A stretch of DNA of 64,000 nucleotides from NCBI GenBank assembly GCA_021234535.1, contig CM037833.1, forward strand, positions 26,707,392 through 26,771,391, in the 5' to 3' direction. The notes beneath the pieces were generated by a model. It was not told the origin of the DNA, ran no database searches, and saw only the letters and a list, made by a program, of their open reading frames with translations. The DNA comes from Stichopus chloronotus. Its lineage: Eukaryota; Echinodermata; Holothuroidea; Aspidochirotida; Stichopodidae. Each line of letters begins with the position of its first letter. Position 1 is the stretch's first letter. Positions 25,101-35,692 of the stretch are shown one piece after another. The position numbers and the translations under genes were made by a program.

Positions 25101-28100
25101 TCTTGATGGGAGCGCTTTGCCTGCTGGGTATTTAATTCGGTGGTTTGAACAAATTTTTTATATGAAACTGTTTCTCACAGTAAAATCCTCTTCACGGTAC
25201 CCAAGAATAAGTGGCACAATTTTTTTGTTGTTACAATCTGATGGAGAATATACAGTGTAACATTATGCTTTCGTACCGTATACAGTATTACGTACACCAT
25301 TCGTAATATAGTGTTCTTGATGAAAACTTTGTCTGCTGGGTATTTAATTTAATGGTTTGAATTAATTGCTTCTATCAGTTTGTTTCTGACAGTCCAATCT
25401 TCTTCAGGATACCCAAGAACAGTTTTTTAGTCGGTTTTATTTAGTAGAGGATGAATTATATAATTAACTACTCCCATATACGTTAGTGCGTGAACGTTTA
25501 GCAATTTTTTCATTTTGTTGAGGGGCGCCTTAGAAAACTTTGACTTCTGGGTATTTTATTTGATAGTTTGAATTAATGTTTTAAAACAATCTGTTTTGAC
25601 GGCCTAATCTTCCTCTCGGTACCCACGAATGAGTTGACACATTTTTTTTTAATCGGATGTAGATTGTAGGTGTAATAAACTGGTACTATACGTACACTTA
25701 CGGGATGTTCTTATTTTTTCAGGGGAATATGAGGTATTTAGATTGAATTAATTTGTTTGTTCCAATTTCTCTATACAGCTATAACAGCCGACTATTCCTC
25801 GTGGTGCCCGAGAACAGTTGGCACAAAATTGTTAGTTGGTTTAATTTGGTGGAGAATGTAGGACACAATGAACTGCTTCCACATACTGTAGTACGTACAT
25901 TATTCATTTCTTGAGAAGAGGGGGGGGGGGGGGTAGAAAGCCTTGTCTGTTGAACCGGTAATTTAATGGTTTCGATTAATTTTTTCATATTAATGAATTT
26001 CTGGCAGTCTTATCCTCCTTGTGGTGCCCAGGAATAGTCGGCACAACATTTTCTGTCGGTTTTATCTAATGGAAAAATTCTATAAGAAAGTGCTCCCAGG
26101 TAGTAATTTTCTTACAGCAATTTTTCATTTCTTGATGGGACGATTTAATAAACTTTGCCTACTGGGTATGTAATTTAATCACTTCGATTATTTTTTATCC
26201 TTTTCTTCCAGGCACTATGTAATGTTCCTCGAGGTATCCAAGAACAGTTGGCACAAAATTTTCCATCAGTTTTATTTGATGGAGAAATTAGGATGTAACA
26301 ATCTGCTCACATACAGTATAGTACGTACACTTTTATACATTATTTTTTAATTTCGTGAGGGGGGGGGGGGGTGTCTTAGAAAACTTTGCCTGCTAGGTAT
26401 ATTATTTAATGGCTTGACTTCATTCTTAATATCAATGTATTTCTGACAGTCTAGTCTTTCTACAACTATCTAAGAATAGTTGACACAAAACTTTCTGTTG
26501 ATTCAGTTTGATGGATACGTTACAATACACTGCTCCACCATACTCGGTAGTACATACACTTTCCTTTTCTTCATTACGTGAAAGAAGTGCTTTAGAAAAC
26601 TTTGCCTGCTGGGTATTTAAGTCGATGATTTGGCTTAATTCTCGGTACATGTGTAATTCTGACACTGCTGTCTCTCTTTCCCTGAACCCACAAAAATTTT
26701 CGGTGGATTTATTGATGGAGAAAATATGATGTAGTAAACAGCTGCCATAAAACGTTGTTTGAACGCTTTACGCATTTTGTCATTTTGTGAAGGATTTGCT
26801 TTGGAAAAAATTTTGCCTGCTGGCCACTTAATTTGATGGTTTGGATTAATTATTGATATCAATGTGTTTCTAACAGTCTAATCTTCCTCAACAGACCCAT
26901 GAATAGTTGGCACAAAATTTTCCGTTGGTTTTTTTTTTTTTATTGAGAAATAAGGATGTAATTTGACTGCTCCATATACCCAGTACGTACACCTCTAACA
27001 ATTTTTCATTTCGTAATGGGGCGTTTTAGAAAACATTGCCCGCTAGACATTTAATTTGATGGTTTGGATTAATTTTTGATATCAGTATGTTTCTGGCAGT
27101 CTAATATTTCTTACGGAATCCACGAATAGCTTGCACAAAATTTTCTCTTGGTTTTATTTGATTGAGAAAGTAAGGTGTGATGAACTGCTCCCATACGGTA
27201 GTACGTACACTTAGGGAAATTTGTCTCTTCGTGAAGGGGGCGTTTTATATAACTTTGCCTGCTGGGTATTTAGTTTGATCATTTGGATTAAATTTTTATA
27301 TCAATGTGTTGCTGGCAGTCTAATCTTTCTTAAAGAACCCACGAATAGTTTGCACAAAATTTTCTGTTGGTTTTATTTGATTGAGAAAGTAAGGTGTGAT
27401 GAACTGCTCCCATATACGGTAGTACGTACACTTAGGGAAATTTGTCTCTTCGTGAAGTTGCCGTTTTATATAACTTTGCCTGCTGGGTATTTAGTTTGAT
27501 CATTTGGATTAAATTTTTATATCAATGTGTTGCTGGCAGTCTAATCTTTCTTAAGGAACCCACGAATAGTTTGCACAAAATTTTCCGTTGGTTTTATTTG
27601 ATTGAGAAAGTAAGGTGTGATGAACTGCTCCCATATACGGTAGTACGTACACTTAGGGAAATTTGTCTCTTCTTGAAGGGGCGTTTTATATAACTTTGCC
27701 TGCTGGGTATTTAATTTGATCATTTCGATTAAATTTTTATATCAATGCCTTGCTGGCAGTCTAATCTTTCTTAAGGAATCCACGAATAGTTTGCACAAAA
27801 TTTTCCGTTGGTTTTATTTGATTGAGAAAGTAAGGTGTGATGAACTGCTCCCATATACGGTAGTACGTACAGTTCAGGCAACTTGTCTTTTCGTGAAGGG
27901 GACGTGTTAGAAAACCTTGCCTGCTGGGTATTAAATTTGATGCTTTGGATTAATTTTCGATGTCAATGTGTTTCTAGAAGTCTAATCTTACTCGAGGTAC
28001 CCATGAATAGTTGACACAAAATTTTCCGTCGGTTTTATTTGATTGAGAATGTAAGGTGTAATGAATTGTTTCCATATTTTGTAGTACGTACACTTATGGC

Positions 28101-28340
28101 AATGTGTAATTTCATGAGGGGGCGTTTTAGAAACCATTACCTGCTGGGTATTTAATTTGATGGTTCGGATAATTTTTTTATATCAATGTAATTTTTTTAA
28201 ATTTTGTAATAGTCTTAACTTCCTCTAGTTATCCAAGAATATATGGCACAAAATTTTCCGTTTGTTTCATTTGATTGAGAAAGGTGAGAATGCAAGGTGT
28301 AGTAAACTGTTACTGTACACGGTACTAGTACGTATACTAC
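22190..28340 (+). repeat. Right arm: ~28 tandem units of ~215-221 bp
   Basis: Forward units contain 'tttgcctgctgggtattta', 'tttgatggtttggattaa', 'tatcaatgtgtttctgaca', 'caagaacagttggcacaaa', 'attttccgttggtttta', 'catatacggtagtacgtaca' and 'ttcatttcgtgagggg'. The T-G-C-C-T-G-C-T word repeats the motif of the terminal inverted repeats. Units between about 27190 and 27900 are nearly identical with spacing 219-223 bp, whereas those further inside are more diverged. Poly-G runs (for example 23187-23202, 24873-24882, 25920-25932 and 26360-26371) sit at the same place in the unit. Confidence 0.85.
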
Positions 28341-28723
28341 ACTTTTGGTCTTTCATTTAACTTTTTCTTGGAATCCCTTGTTCTGTTTTTATCATTGTAC
28401 ATCAAGAGATTGCATTTGAAACGCCCAAATCACAACAACATCAAGTATACTTTAAGATAAGCAAGGGTAATCTCTTTTTCAGGATACCGAAACTTGCAAT
28501 GCGACACCACACACGCACTCAATACGGTCATGTGACCTTCTTTATAGAGCACTTGTAAGCTCTATTTTGCCTGCTGGTTTTGCCTGCTAGATTCAGTCCG
28601 GTAGAGTGATGCATGCGAGGAATTATAACGGTTCTTTTTATCTCAAATTGTTGTAGTGATTTAGTAATGACGTTTGCATCAGAACTTTCAGTTTAAAACG
28701 CACAAATACCTTAAAGTATCACC

Positions 28724-28880
28724 ATGTTACGAAATCTTGCCGTTACGTTTGCTCGTGAAGTATCGAAAAGAAGAGACTCAACGATTTTACTACGACATGT
28801 GCCGGTTGTATCAGCTGATTTCAATAACGCTAGGCTGCATACATCCCCGTTTGTAAGGCAACAAGCTAGTACCGAAGAAG
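28724..28880 (+). CDS. Candidate first exon of a mitochondrial protein gene
   Basis: An ATG at 28724 (context ACCATGT) opens a 157-nt frame (52 codons plus one base) that runs into a donor GAAGAAG/GTAATC. The peptide begins MLRNLAVTFAREVSKRR and continues through a stretch with many arginines, serines and no acidic cluster to LHTSPFVRQQASTEE. That composition, and the 'R..LHTSP' style ending, are typical of a mitochondrial matrix or inner-membrane transit peptide. The phase-1 donor means more exons follow on the plus strand. One candidate is the membrane-segment exon ending at 48475, which could be entered at 48302 in phase 1, but 20 kb and a retrotransposon would separate them. The protein family is not recognised. 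The foldback transposon ends only 121 bp upstream of the ATG, so the promoter is inside or next to that element. Confidence 0.45.
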
Positions 28881-31800
28881 GTAATCTAACTTAATTTACT
28901 TGAACTTAATTTATTGGAACTACTCTATTACACTGATAGAGGGGTTTAGTTTCCTGTTGCTACTCTTCATCGGAGAATTTTCCTTAGCTGTTCGAAGTTC
29001 ACATGTGCAAACATAGCCTAGGCCTAACTGTGACTAAGTCAAGTGTAACCCTTTATTAAGTCTTAGTCTTACTCTCGTCTTAGTTACACTGGAAATGCAA
29101 GTTGAACTGGGGTGGAATTTCGTCACATTTTTGCGCACGATATTACTGGTTGTTGTTAGGCTAGGTTGTTAGACTTAGTCCTAGCCTATACTAATACTAT
29201 GGGCTTAAGTTAGTGATACAGTAACAGAGGCATGGCAAGAGACCTACTGTAGGTATGGCACCAAGCCATAACTATCTTGATGTACAAGTGGAAGGTTTCT
29301 CCATATGATCTTGTAATTTGTTACATGCTTTGCATTATGGGGTATAGATCATTTTTATGGCTGTGGACTGTTCAGAATCAGATGACTGGCAGTGTTTTTT
29401 ATATTCAGTTCTCTGTCTTGTAACATAAATTTCTACAGTGATCACACTGTTAATCATATCTGCTGATTAAAACTTGAATTATCCTAGATAAGGCCCTAAG
29501 CCATACTGGAAAGTACAGCCTCTCACACAGAGATTTTTGGTGTATGGAAATGTATGCCAATAAATGTGGTGAATGTCATACCTCACTACTTTAGGGGAAA
29601 AGTATGTTGGCATGGCATACTTGTATTGAAAAAAAAATCAATATTGAAACCTTCAAAGTATGCATGTATAGATGCAACTTATTTTGGTCTGGGAAGTGCT
29701 GTTTCATGTGAACTGTGAGTAGGGGACCTACGGTATTATGAACCACAATTTGAGTGGTTCACTACGTGTCACTGGCAGCTATGAAATCGGTTGCCACCAG
29801 CAACATGTAGTCTGATGGTGACTCTTCACTATACTACAAATACAGTATACTGTAGAATAGGTTCAGATCCACCTTGGTGTATGCTATGTACTTTCCAGGA
29901 TGAGCCCTAAGTTTTTGTTTATGTGTACATAATGTCAGGCCTTTATGTTTGAAAAATGAAGGCGAGTAGAAAATGACTCGCCTAGATTGAGCAAGGCGAG
30001 CTATTTTGTTAATTAAAAATAGCTGAATTTGTAGAGCTCTGAAAGGCAAGTTATAATGCATTACTAAGTCCTGACCAACGCCAACCTCGGTAACCTGCAG
30101 GTTTACATAAAAATGGTATCCCTCCCTTCCCCTCTCTGACATAATTTTTCATTCATCATTTATCAAAATTATCACGAACATTTTGACAGCTCACCGGTCT
30201 CAACCATTTCTACCATAGCGCTCTCATATCTGTGTTGAAAGTTTCCAGCTGTCGTGCGATAATTATCATACAAAACTTTTCCAGCCCGCCAAATCTAGTT
30301 CACATAGTCTCCAGCAGGTTCAACAACAAAAAAACAAGAATACAGTAACCCGTATTCACCTCCCAGTACGTATGTTATATCAGTCCCTGCCACGTTCACT
30401 ATGATAGTTTCGCCACAATGCACTTTTTACCTGAGTCAATAGAGGCTACCGTACGCACATTCTGTTCTGCACAATTGAATCATTGATAAATAAACCAACC
30501 AATCTGTGACTAGGTCTCAGCTCTACAGGTGTAGTGTGAAAACGCTTGCAGTAATTAAAGCCGGTCCAATGTTTGTTTTTACGTTTCAATTTACAATTAG
30601 TCAATATTCATACAGCATACAATCACTGATGGACAGGATATGGTTATGTTGAACTGGCAGTGTTCTCTTTTTGGGAATGTGACAAATGTATTTTTTTGCT
30701 CTACAGTTCGTGAAACGTTTCTAGCTGTCTAGTGCTTGCAAGGATTATCATGTAAACAAACGACGACGTTCTTGCGAGATTTGCTTGTATCCTCGTGTGT
30801 CACAGTGTAGGCTACTACATACCGCGAAACTTTTACTGACAAGCTTCATATATTCTGCCGCTACATGCACGTGTGAAAAGTAAGCATGCCGCATATGTCC
30901 TGTACGTACTACAGCCCGCCCCAAGGCCTGCACGCAGAGCCATGAGTGCTCAGGGCATGTAGTACTGTATACATAGGCTAACGTAGCTAGCCTGGGTGTA
31001 GACGTGACATCCGGGCACTTTCCAATCTGTCAGAATCTACGTAACTTCGCACGAGCGCCATTTTAGTGCAAACTAAATGCAATGACATGTTTCGATCTGT
31101 ACCTTTTTATGATTATTTTCAGTGTCAGTATTCTTATATTACTACTTCACACATGGCACAGTGCTGATTTGCATAATAGTGACAGGTTTAACCGATAATG
31201 AAAGTATTTTTTATTTTGCTGTTTTGGTATACTCGAGGCGTTAACGGAGCGAGGAATACTGGTATAGCTTAGGTTATTGAACCTCTTATTAGATTGTCAA
31301 CTGTTTTTGTACAATGTAGGCGTGCATCCTGATGCGACTGTCATGTCACACTCGCAAGAACGGGGACCCGATATATTGCGAATGTGATTGTATAAATACG
31401 AACAGTCTGTACTTTGATGAAGTCTATATGATATTTATGACATTTGGTAGACTTAATATTCTACTTCCGTGTCATTTCGTGATTTTCTCCAATTAGTTTC
31501 ACAGTATTATCGTTACGTTAAGCCTGCCTGTGACATGAGGCGAGCGTTTTGCCTATCCAAGGCGCGTGAATAATCACGCGTCTCAAATCGACTTTAGGCG
31601 CGTCAAGGCGCGCGCGCGCGATCGCGCGCCTTAAAACAAAAGGCCTGAATGTCTCTATGAAATTTTACAGTACTGATTTCGCTTAGTTCCCGATAACGCT
31701 CGTTGACCAAAAATTCATCTAAATCAATGCATTTTCTCACGAAAGTTATCTAAATCCATCTATTTTTATCAAATCACCAATTAGTGACTATCGAACCGTA

Positions 31801-33837
31801 TTTTGTCGAAGTTTCAACGAAGTTTGTTGAACAAATTCCAAACGATGTTCATCGATGGAACAGGGTTCGATAACGAGCGATATTGGGCGTAGAAAACCTA
31901 AAAGATAGACGTGAAACGGCCATTTGTTATTAATATTACCATAGTGAGACCCAGTGAGGTGTTATCTTGTGGACATCGAAACAGATCGACTTTTTTGCAT
32001 GTAGTTAAACCATAATCGACCCGATATTTTTTTAGTTCTTCCATAGCATTTTTTTGTTTGCACAGTAGCCTATTAGGAAAAGCTACTCACTGTGCTGCAC
32101 GGTGTAGTATGCAGTGTACGTAATTGAACAGCATGTGTATAGGCTTGTGCAACACAGGTCAGGGTTTGTGATACGTTTGAACAATCACAGTTTGTGATAC
32201 GTTTGAAATACCTCTCTTAGCATGGAGATCTCTGCAGCGAACGGTGACCAGGCGACTTGCGCAGGGACTAAGATGACCTAACAGGTGTAAAACCAAGAAG
32301 CCACACCAAACACGCTCAAATAAAAATTTTCAGTGTATGTCATTCAAGGGTTAAGTTATCACAGACAGACAGTTCTCAAAGTTTTAATATAATGATCTTG
32401 GGGTCGTCTGATTTTAATGTTCGAAACTTTTTCATAGATTCACAAAGATAAGAGGGGATCAGTTGCGTGATCTTCAACCATTAAATGAGGCAGCTTAAAA
32501 CATTGTAAGGCTTTCAAGAACAAGTGAAGAAAAGAGGCTGCAATTCAGTTTTGAGTATCTTTTCCTTATTAAGAAAACACTTTTTGAACGTGCAAAAACC
32601 ATTGAAATTCATTTCGCACGTTCGGAAATCTTTAAGTACATTTGAATTTTTTTCTGTTTCAGATATTCGAAAGTTTATCACAACGCCCGAAAATGCTTTC
32701 GTAGCTTCAAAAATCTTTCCGCGGGTTCGGAAATGACTTCGCGAGTCTTTTCGTAACGTACGTTTTTTTTTTTTCAAATGTTCAAAAAATGATCACACGT
32801 TCAAAACAAGAAACAACAAATGATTAATTGCGTGTCCTTTGAAAATTACAGTCATCAACACACTTGAATCTCTTAGTTATGAAAAAAATCTGACTTCATA
32901 AACATTCTGGCGCATCGGGAATGCTTTGGTACCTTCGAAAATGTTTCACACGTTCGGAAATACTGCGTGTTTGAAAAGCTTCCCGTAGGTTAAATACAAT
33001 TCTTTGTACATATGTTGGTACACTTTTCGCACAATCAAAACAAAAACCAAAAAAATACTTGATTACTTGATAACGAGTTCTCCTAGTTCAAAGTGCGACT
33101 GAATTTTCAAGGATCGATACTGGGATTGCCGAATTTATTTATTCATAAATGTAACGAAGACAAATGTGATAAATGAATCAAAAAGCCTTAGTTATAATTT
33201 CAGAATTTTCCTAACGGTATTGTGGAAAATAAATGTTTATTTCCATCAAATCCTGTGGTTACGAGATGACAACTATGTCGTTTTCCTCCCACAGAAATAA
33301 ATAATGTTCATGATTCAGGTAAAAAAAAAAAAACACCGCACCTGTTGGCTCCATAAGATAAAAAAAGGTTTTAACTCACCTAAGTATGCATTGTCCATAA
33401 TTGAAAATGGAAATAAATCCATGTTGATTTCCAACGTTTTTTTAATTCCATTAAACCTCGAGATTGCAAGGCGTGCGCACTTCAGTACCGATCTGATAAA
33501 ACATTGTAGCTACATTAATAACAGTTTCTTGATAATCTCTAGTTTTTTATTCCTTTCACAGCTCATGGAGCTGTTTACTTCGATTTCATTGAAATTCATT
33601 TACGTACGTGTACTAACTGTTAATTGTTTTGTAACAATCTCATATACCGGTACCGAACAAATCAATCACACGGTTTCTTTTGTATAAAGAAGAAATTTGA
33701 CAACATTTTCAAATTCGGACAGCTAAGCGGGCACTGCAAAATTATCAGGCGTTTACCGTGTTTTTCTTTTTACCGAATCGCAATTGAAAGCAAAGGCTAG
33801 CCCAGTCTGTTATCTTCCCGTTACATTTCTTTTAGTT
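28881..33837. other. Intron or intergenic, with inverted-repeat fragments
   Basis: No supported exon. The word TCAGGCCTTTATGTTTG at 29934 is mirrored by CAAAAGGCCTGA near 31637-31649, with a GC-alternating tract (gcgcgcgcgcgcgatcgcgcgcc) at about 31606-31630. A second word, 'cagtactgatttcgcttag' near 31667, is mirrored near 37178-37199. The interval 32500-33000 contains repeated 'cgttcggaaat' words. These look like pieces of old transposable elements. Confidence 0.4.
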
Positions 33838-35692
33838 TGAAAAGTGGCTGGGAATAGTCTGCCAACTTTTGTAAACTCTGGACCACCCTCCCCTATTCTC
33901 TTTACCGCGACTGCACACCTGTTTGTTCCATTTTTCCCTTTAAAAGAATGGCCCGTGTAACTTTTTTCCACCTTTTACTTCCTTTAAGAAATATCTGGGT
34001 CAACACCTGGTCGTACGCCGACCCGGAATTTTTCAAACACCTATTAGATAAGGGTAAGGCTGCATAATGAGCTCAGTGCTCATACCTCGTGCGGGGAGAT
34101 CCCTTAGTAGTGAAAGAAACTGGAAAGAAACCTTTACACTATTGGCAGCACCCAATACCAACTGGGTATAGAGAAAAACATTCATGTGTAACGTTATACA
34201 AGCATACGAGCATTCATCAGGCTTAAAAGAAAAAGTACCTTTGTTCAAATGGACTCTTCTTTGAGGATACAGATAAATTTGGAATTGTATAAAATATTTT
34301 TTTCCACTGAAGAAACAGGTTTGATACTGCAATGTAGTTAAATCATATGACTCGTTCAAAAACATTTCGTAATATGTTTTTTTTTTCTGTTATGTACAGG
34401 TTTTCTACCAATATTTGAAAACTTTTTGCCACTTTCTTTTGTGGTTCTAGCCTACTTGGCACTTGCATACTGCTAATTGTTAGCAATCAGTACAGCAGTC
34501 TCATGAAGGAACAGTTCTATTTTACTCTTTATTGGTTTTATGAAATAAAAAGCTAGTCGCTTTTTGTTTTGCTCAGGCTGAGGAGCACTGGACGTAGAAG
34601 CGGTCATTTGTCATCACAAAGAATTGTGCTCACTGATTGGCTACAAATGTTTATGAATGAAGACCTTCGTTTGTAAAATTTTGGGGATTTCCCGCGTATT
34701 ACGTATTTTCACGGGAGGATGTCATGCTATTGCCAATTGAAGTACACCCTGTTTTAATCATACACGTGGATGAGCCAACGGAGTGTGTGTAATAGAGCAT
34801 GCGTGCAGTGCTAATATAGTGGCCATGGGTGTCAATGAAATTATAAACCAAAGCGTGGGGTTTTATTTGGGACATTTCCTGCCATGTACGTTTTGTTCGG
34901 TTCGGGTTTTGTTGCAGTAACATAAATTCGTCTGTTTGGAAAACACTGGAAAAAAAAAAAAATATCCAACCTGGGTTTTGGTGAAAAAAAAAAACATTGT
35001 TCAACTCAAAATTGCTCCGTATTCTCAAAGGAGAGTCCACTTAAAAGAAGGTACTTTTTATTTCCCGCGCTAGTGAACGGTAGTATAACATTAATGTAAC
35101 CTTACACATACAGTAAATGTTTTGTCTATACCCAGTTGGCATTGGATGCTGCTTGCAGTTGTTTTCTCTGCATGGGGGGGGGGGGGGGGCATTATGCAGC
35201 TGTAAGCTACGCTTGCAGGTGGTTTGAGAAACTCTGGGACGTGCGTGACAAGGGTCGTGACCCAGATATTGTAAGAAAAATAAAGGTAGAAAAAGTTTCC
35301 AGGCCATTCTTTACCAGGAAAAAAAGGTGGGGGAGAGTGGCCCAATGTTGACAAAAGTTGGCCGACTATTCCCAGTCATTTTTCAAAAGAAAAAAGGATA
35401 GGTAGCGGGGAGATAACGGACTGAAGTAACGGTGTACACTGGTACACAGTGTGGTGCGCTACCTCAGTAAAAGGACAATCATCTGGCTTTGCAGTGGCCG
35501 CATATTGGTCGCATTGCGCGAAGGCATCTCTTTCTTGTTCAGACTTTTTTACCCTTTCTTTTGACGCCATCCAAATTTCATTCGAAATTTGATTATTTCG
35601 ACAAGGATTTACCAGAGACATATATGTGCAAGTAAAAACAGAATCGAGTAGCTGTGGTCACTATGGGCATTGTATGGGCTCTTTGCCTCTTA
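33838..35692. repeat. Dispersed repeat with inverted partner; second copy at 52029-52388
   Basis: The segment 35339-35692 is closely matched by 52029-52388 on the same strand, starting 'ggcccaa', then 'aagttggc', 'gactattcccagtcattttt', and ending near 'ctttgcctctta'. The minus-strand frames of both copies share the words EQERDAF, QY.ATAKPD and CPFT, but the differences are mostly amino-acid changing and CpG-type, so I read them as repeat decay and not a gene. An inverted copy of the end sequence (ctgggaatagtctgccaact) is at about 33849-33868. Confidence 0.55.

Larger units (their letters stand above)
18694..28602. mobile_element. 9.9-kb foldback DNA transposon with tandem-repeat arms
   Basis: The element starts ACCGGATTGAATCTAACAGG and ends with the inverted counterpart, finishing GATTCAGTCCGGT. 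It is flanked on each side by AGAGTGATG (18685-18693 and 28603-28611), a perfect 9-bp target duplication. About 280 bp at each end form matched, non-tandem inverted ends, which share the doubled GCAGGCAAAA motif, GCTCTATAA and a CACGTG/CATGTG E-box-like site. Inside, roughly 215-bp units run in reverse orientation from about 18960 to 21650 and forward from about 22190 to 28340, around a ~540-bp centre. The longest internal frame is 94 codons and there is no transposase, so it is non-autonomous. Foldback elements with repeated arms (Drosophila FB, sea urchin TU) and MuDR/Rehavkus-type elements with 9-bp duplications are the nearest known types; the assignment is inferred. Confidence 0.88.

Noticed and set aside
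20173..27910. Frames of 60-94 codons repeated in the 20-28 kb region
   Set aside because: The same short peptide recurs with the tandem unit and decays freely; not genes.
18694..28602. A CRISPR-like array or satellite DNA
   Set aside because: Units are ~215 bp without spacers, arms are inverted, and a 9-bp target duplication marks a transposon; the genome is eukaryotic.
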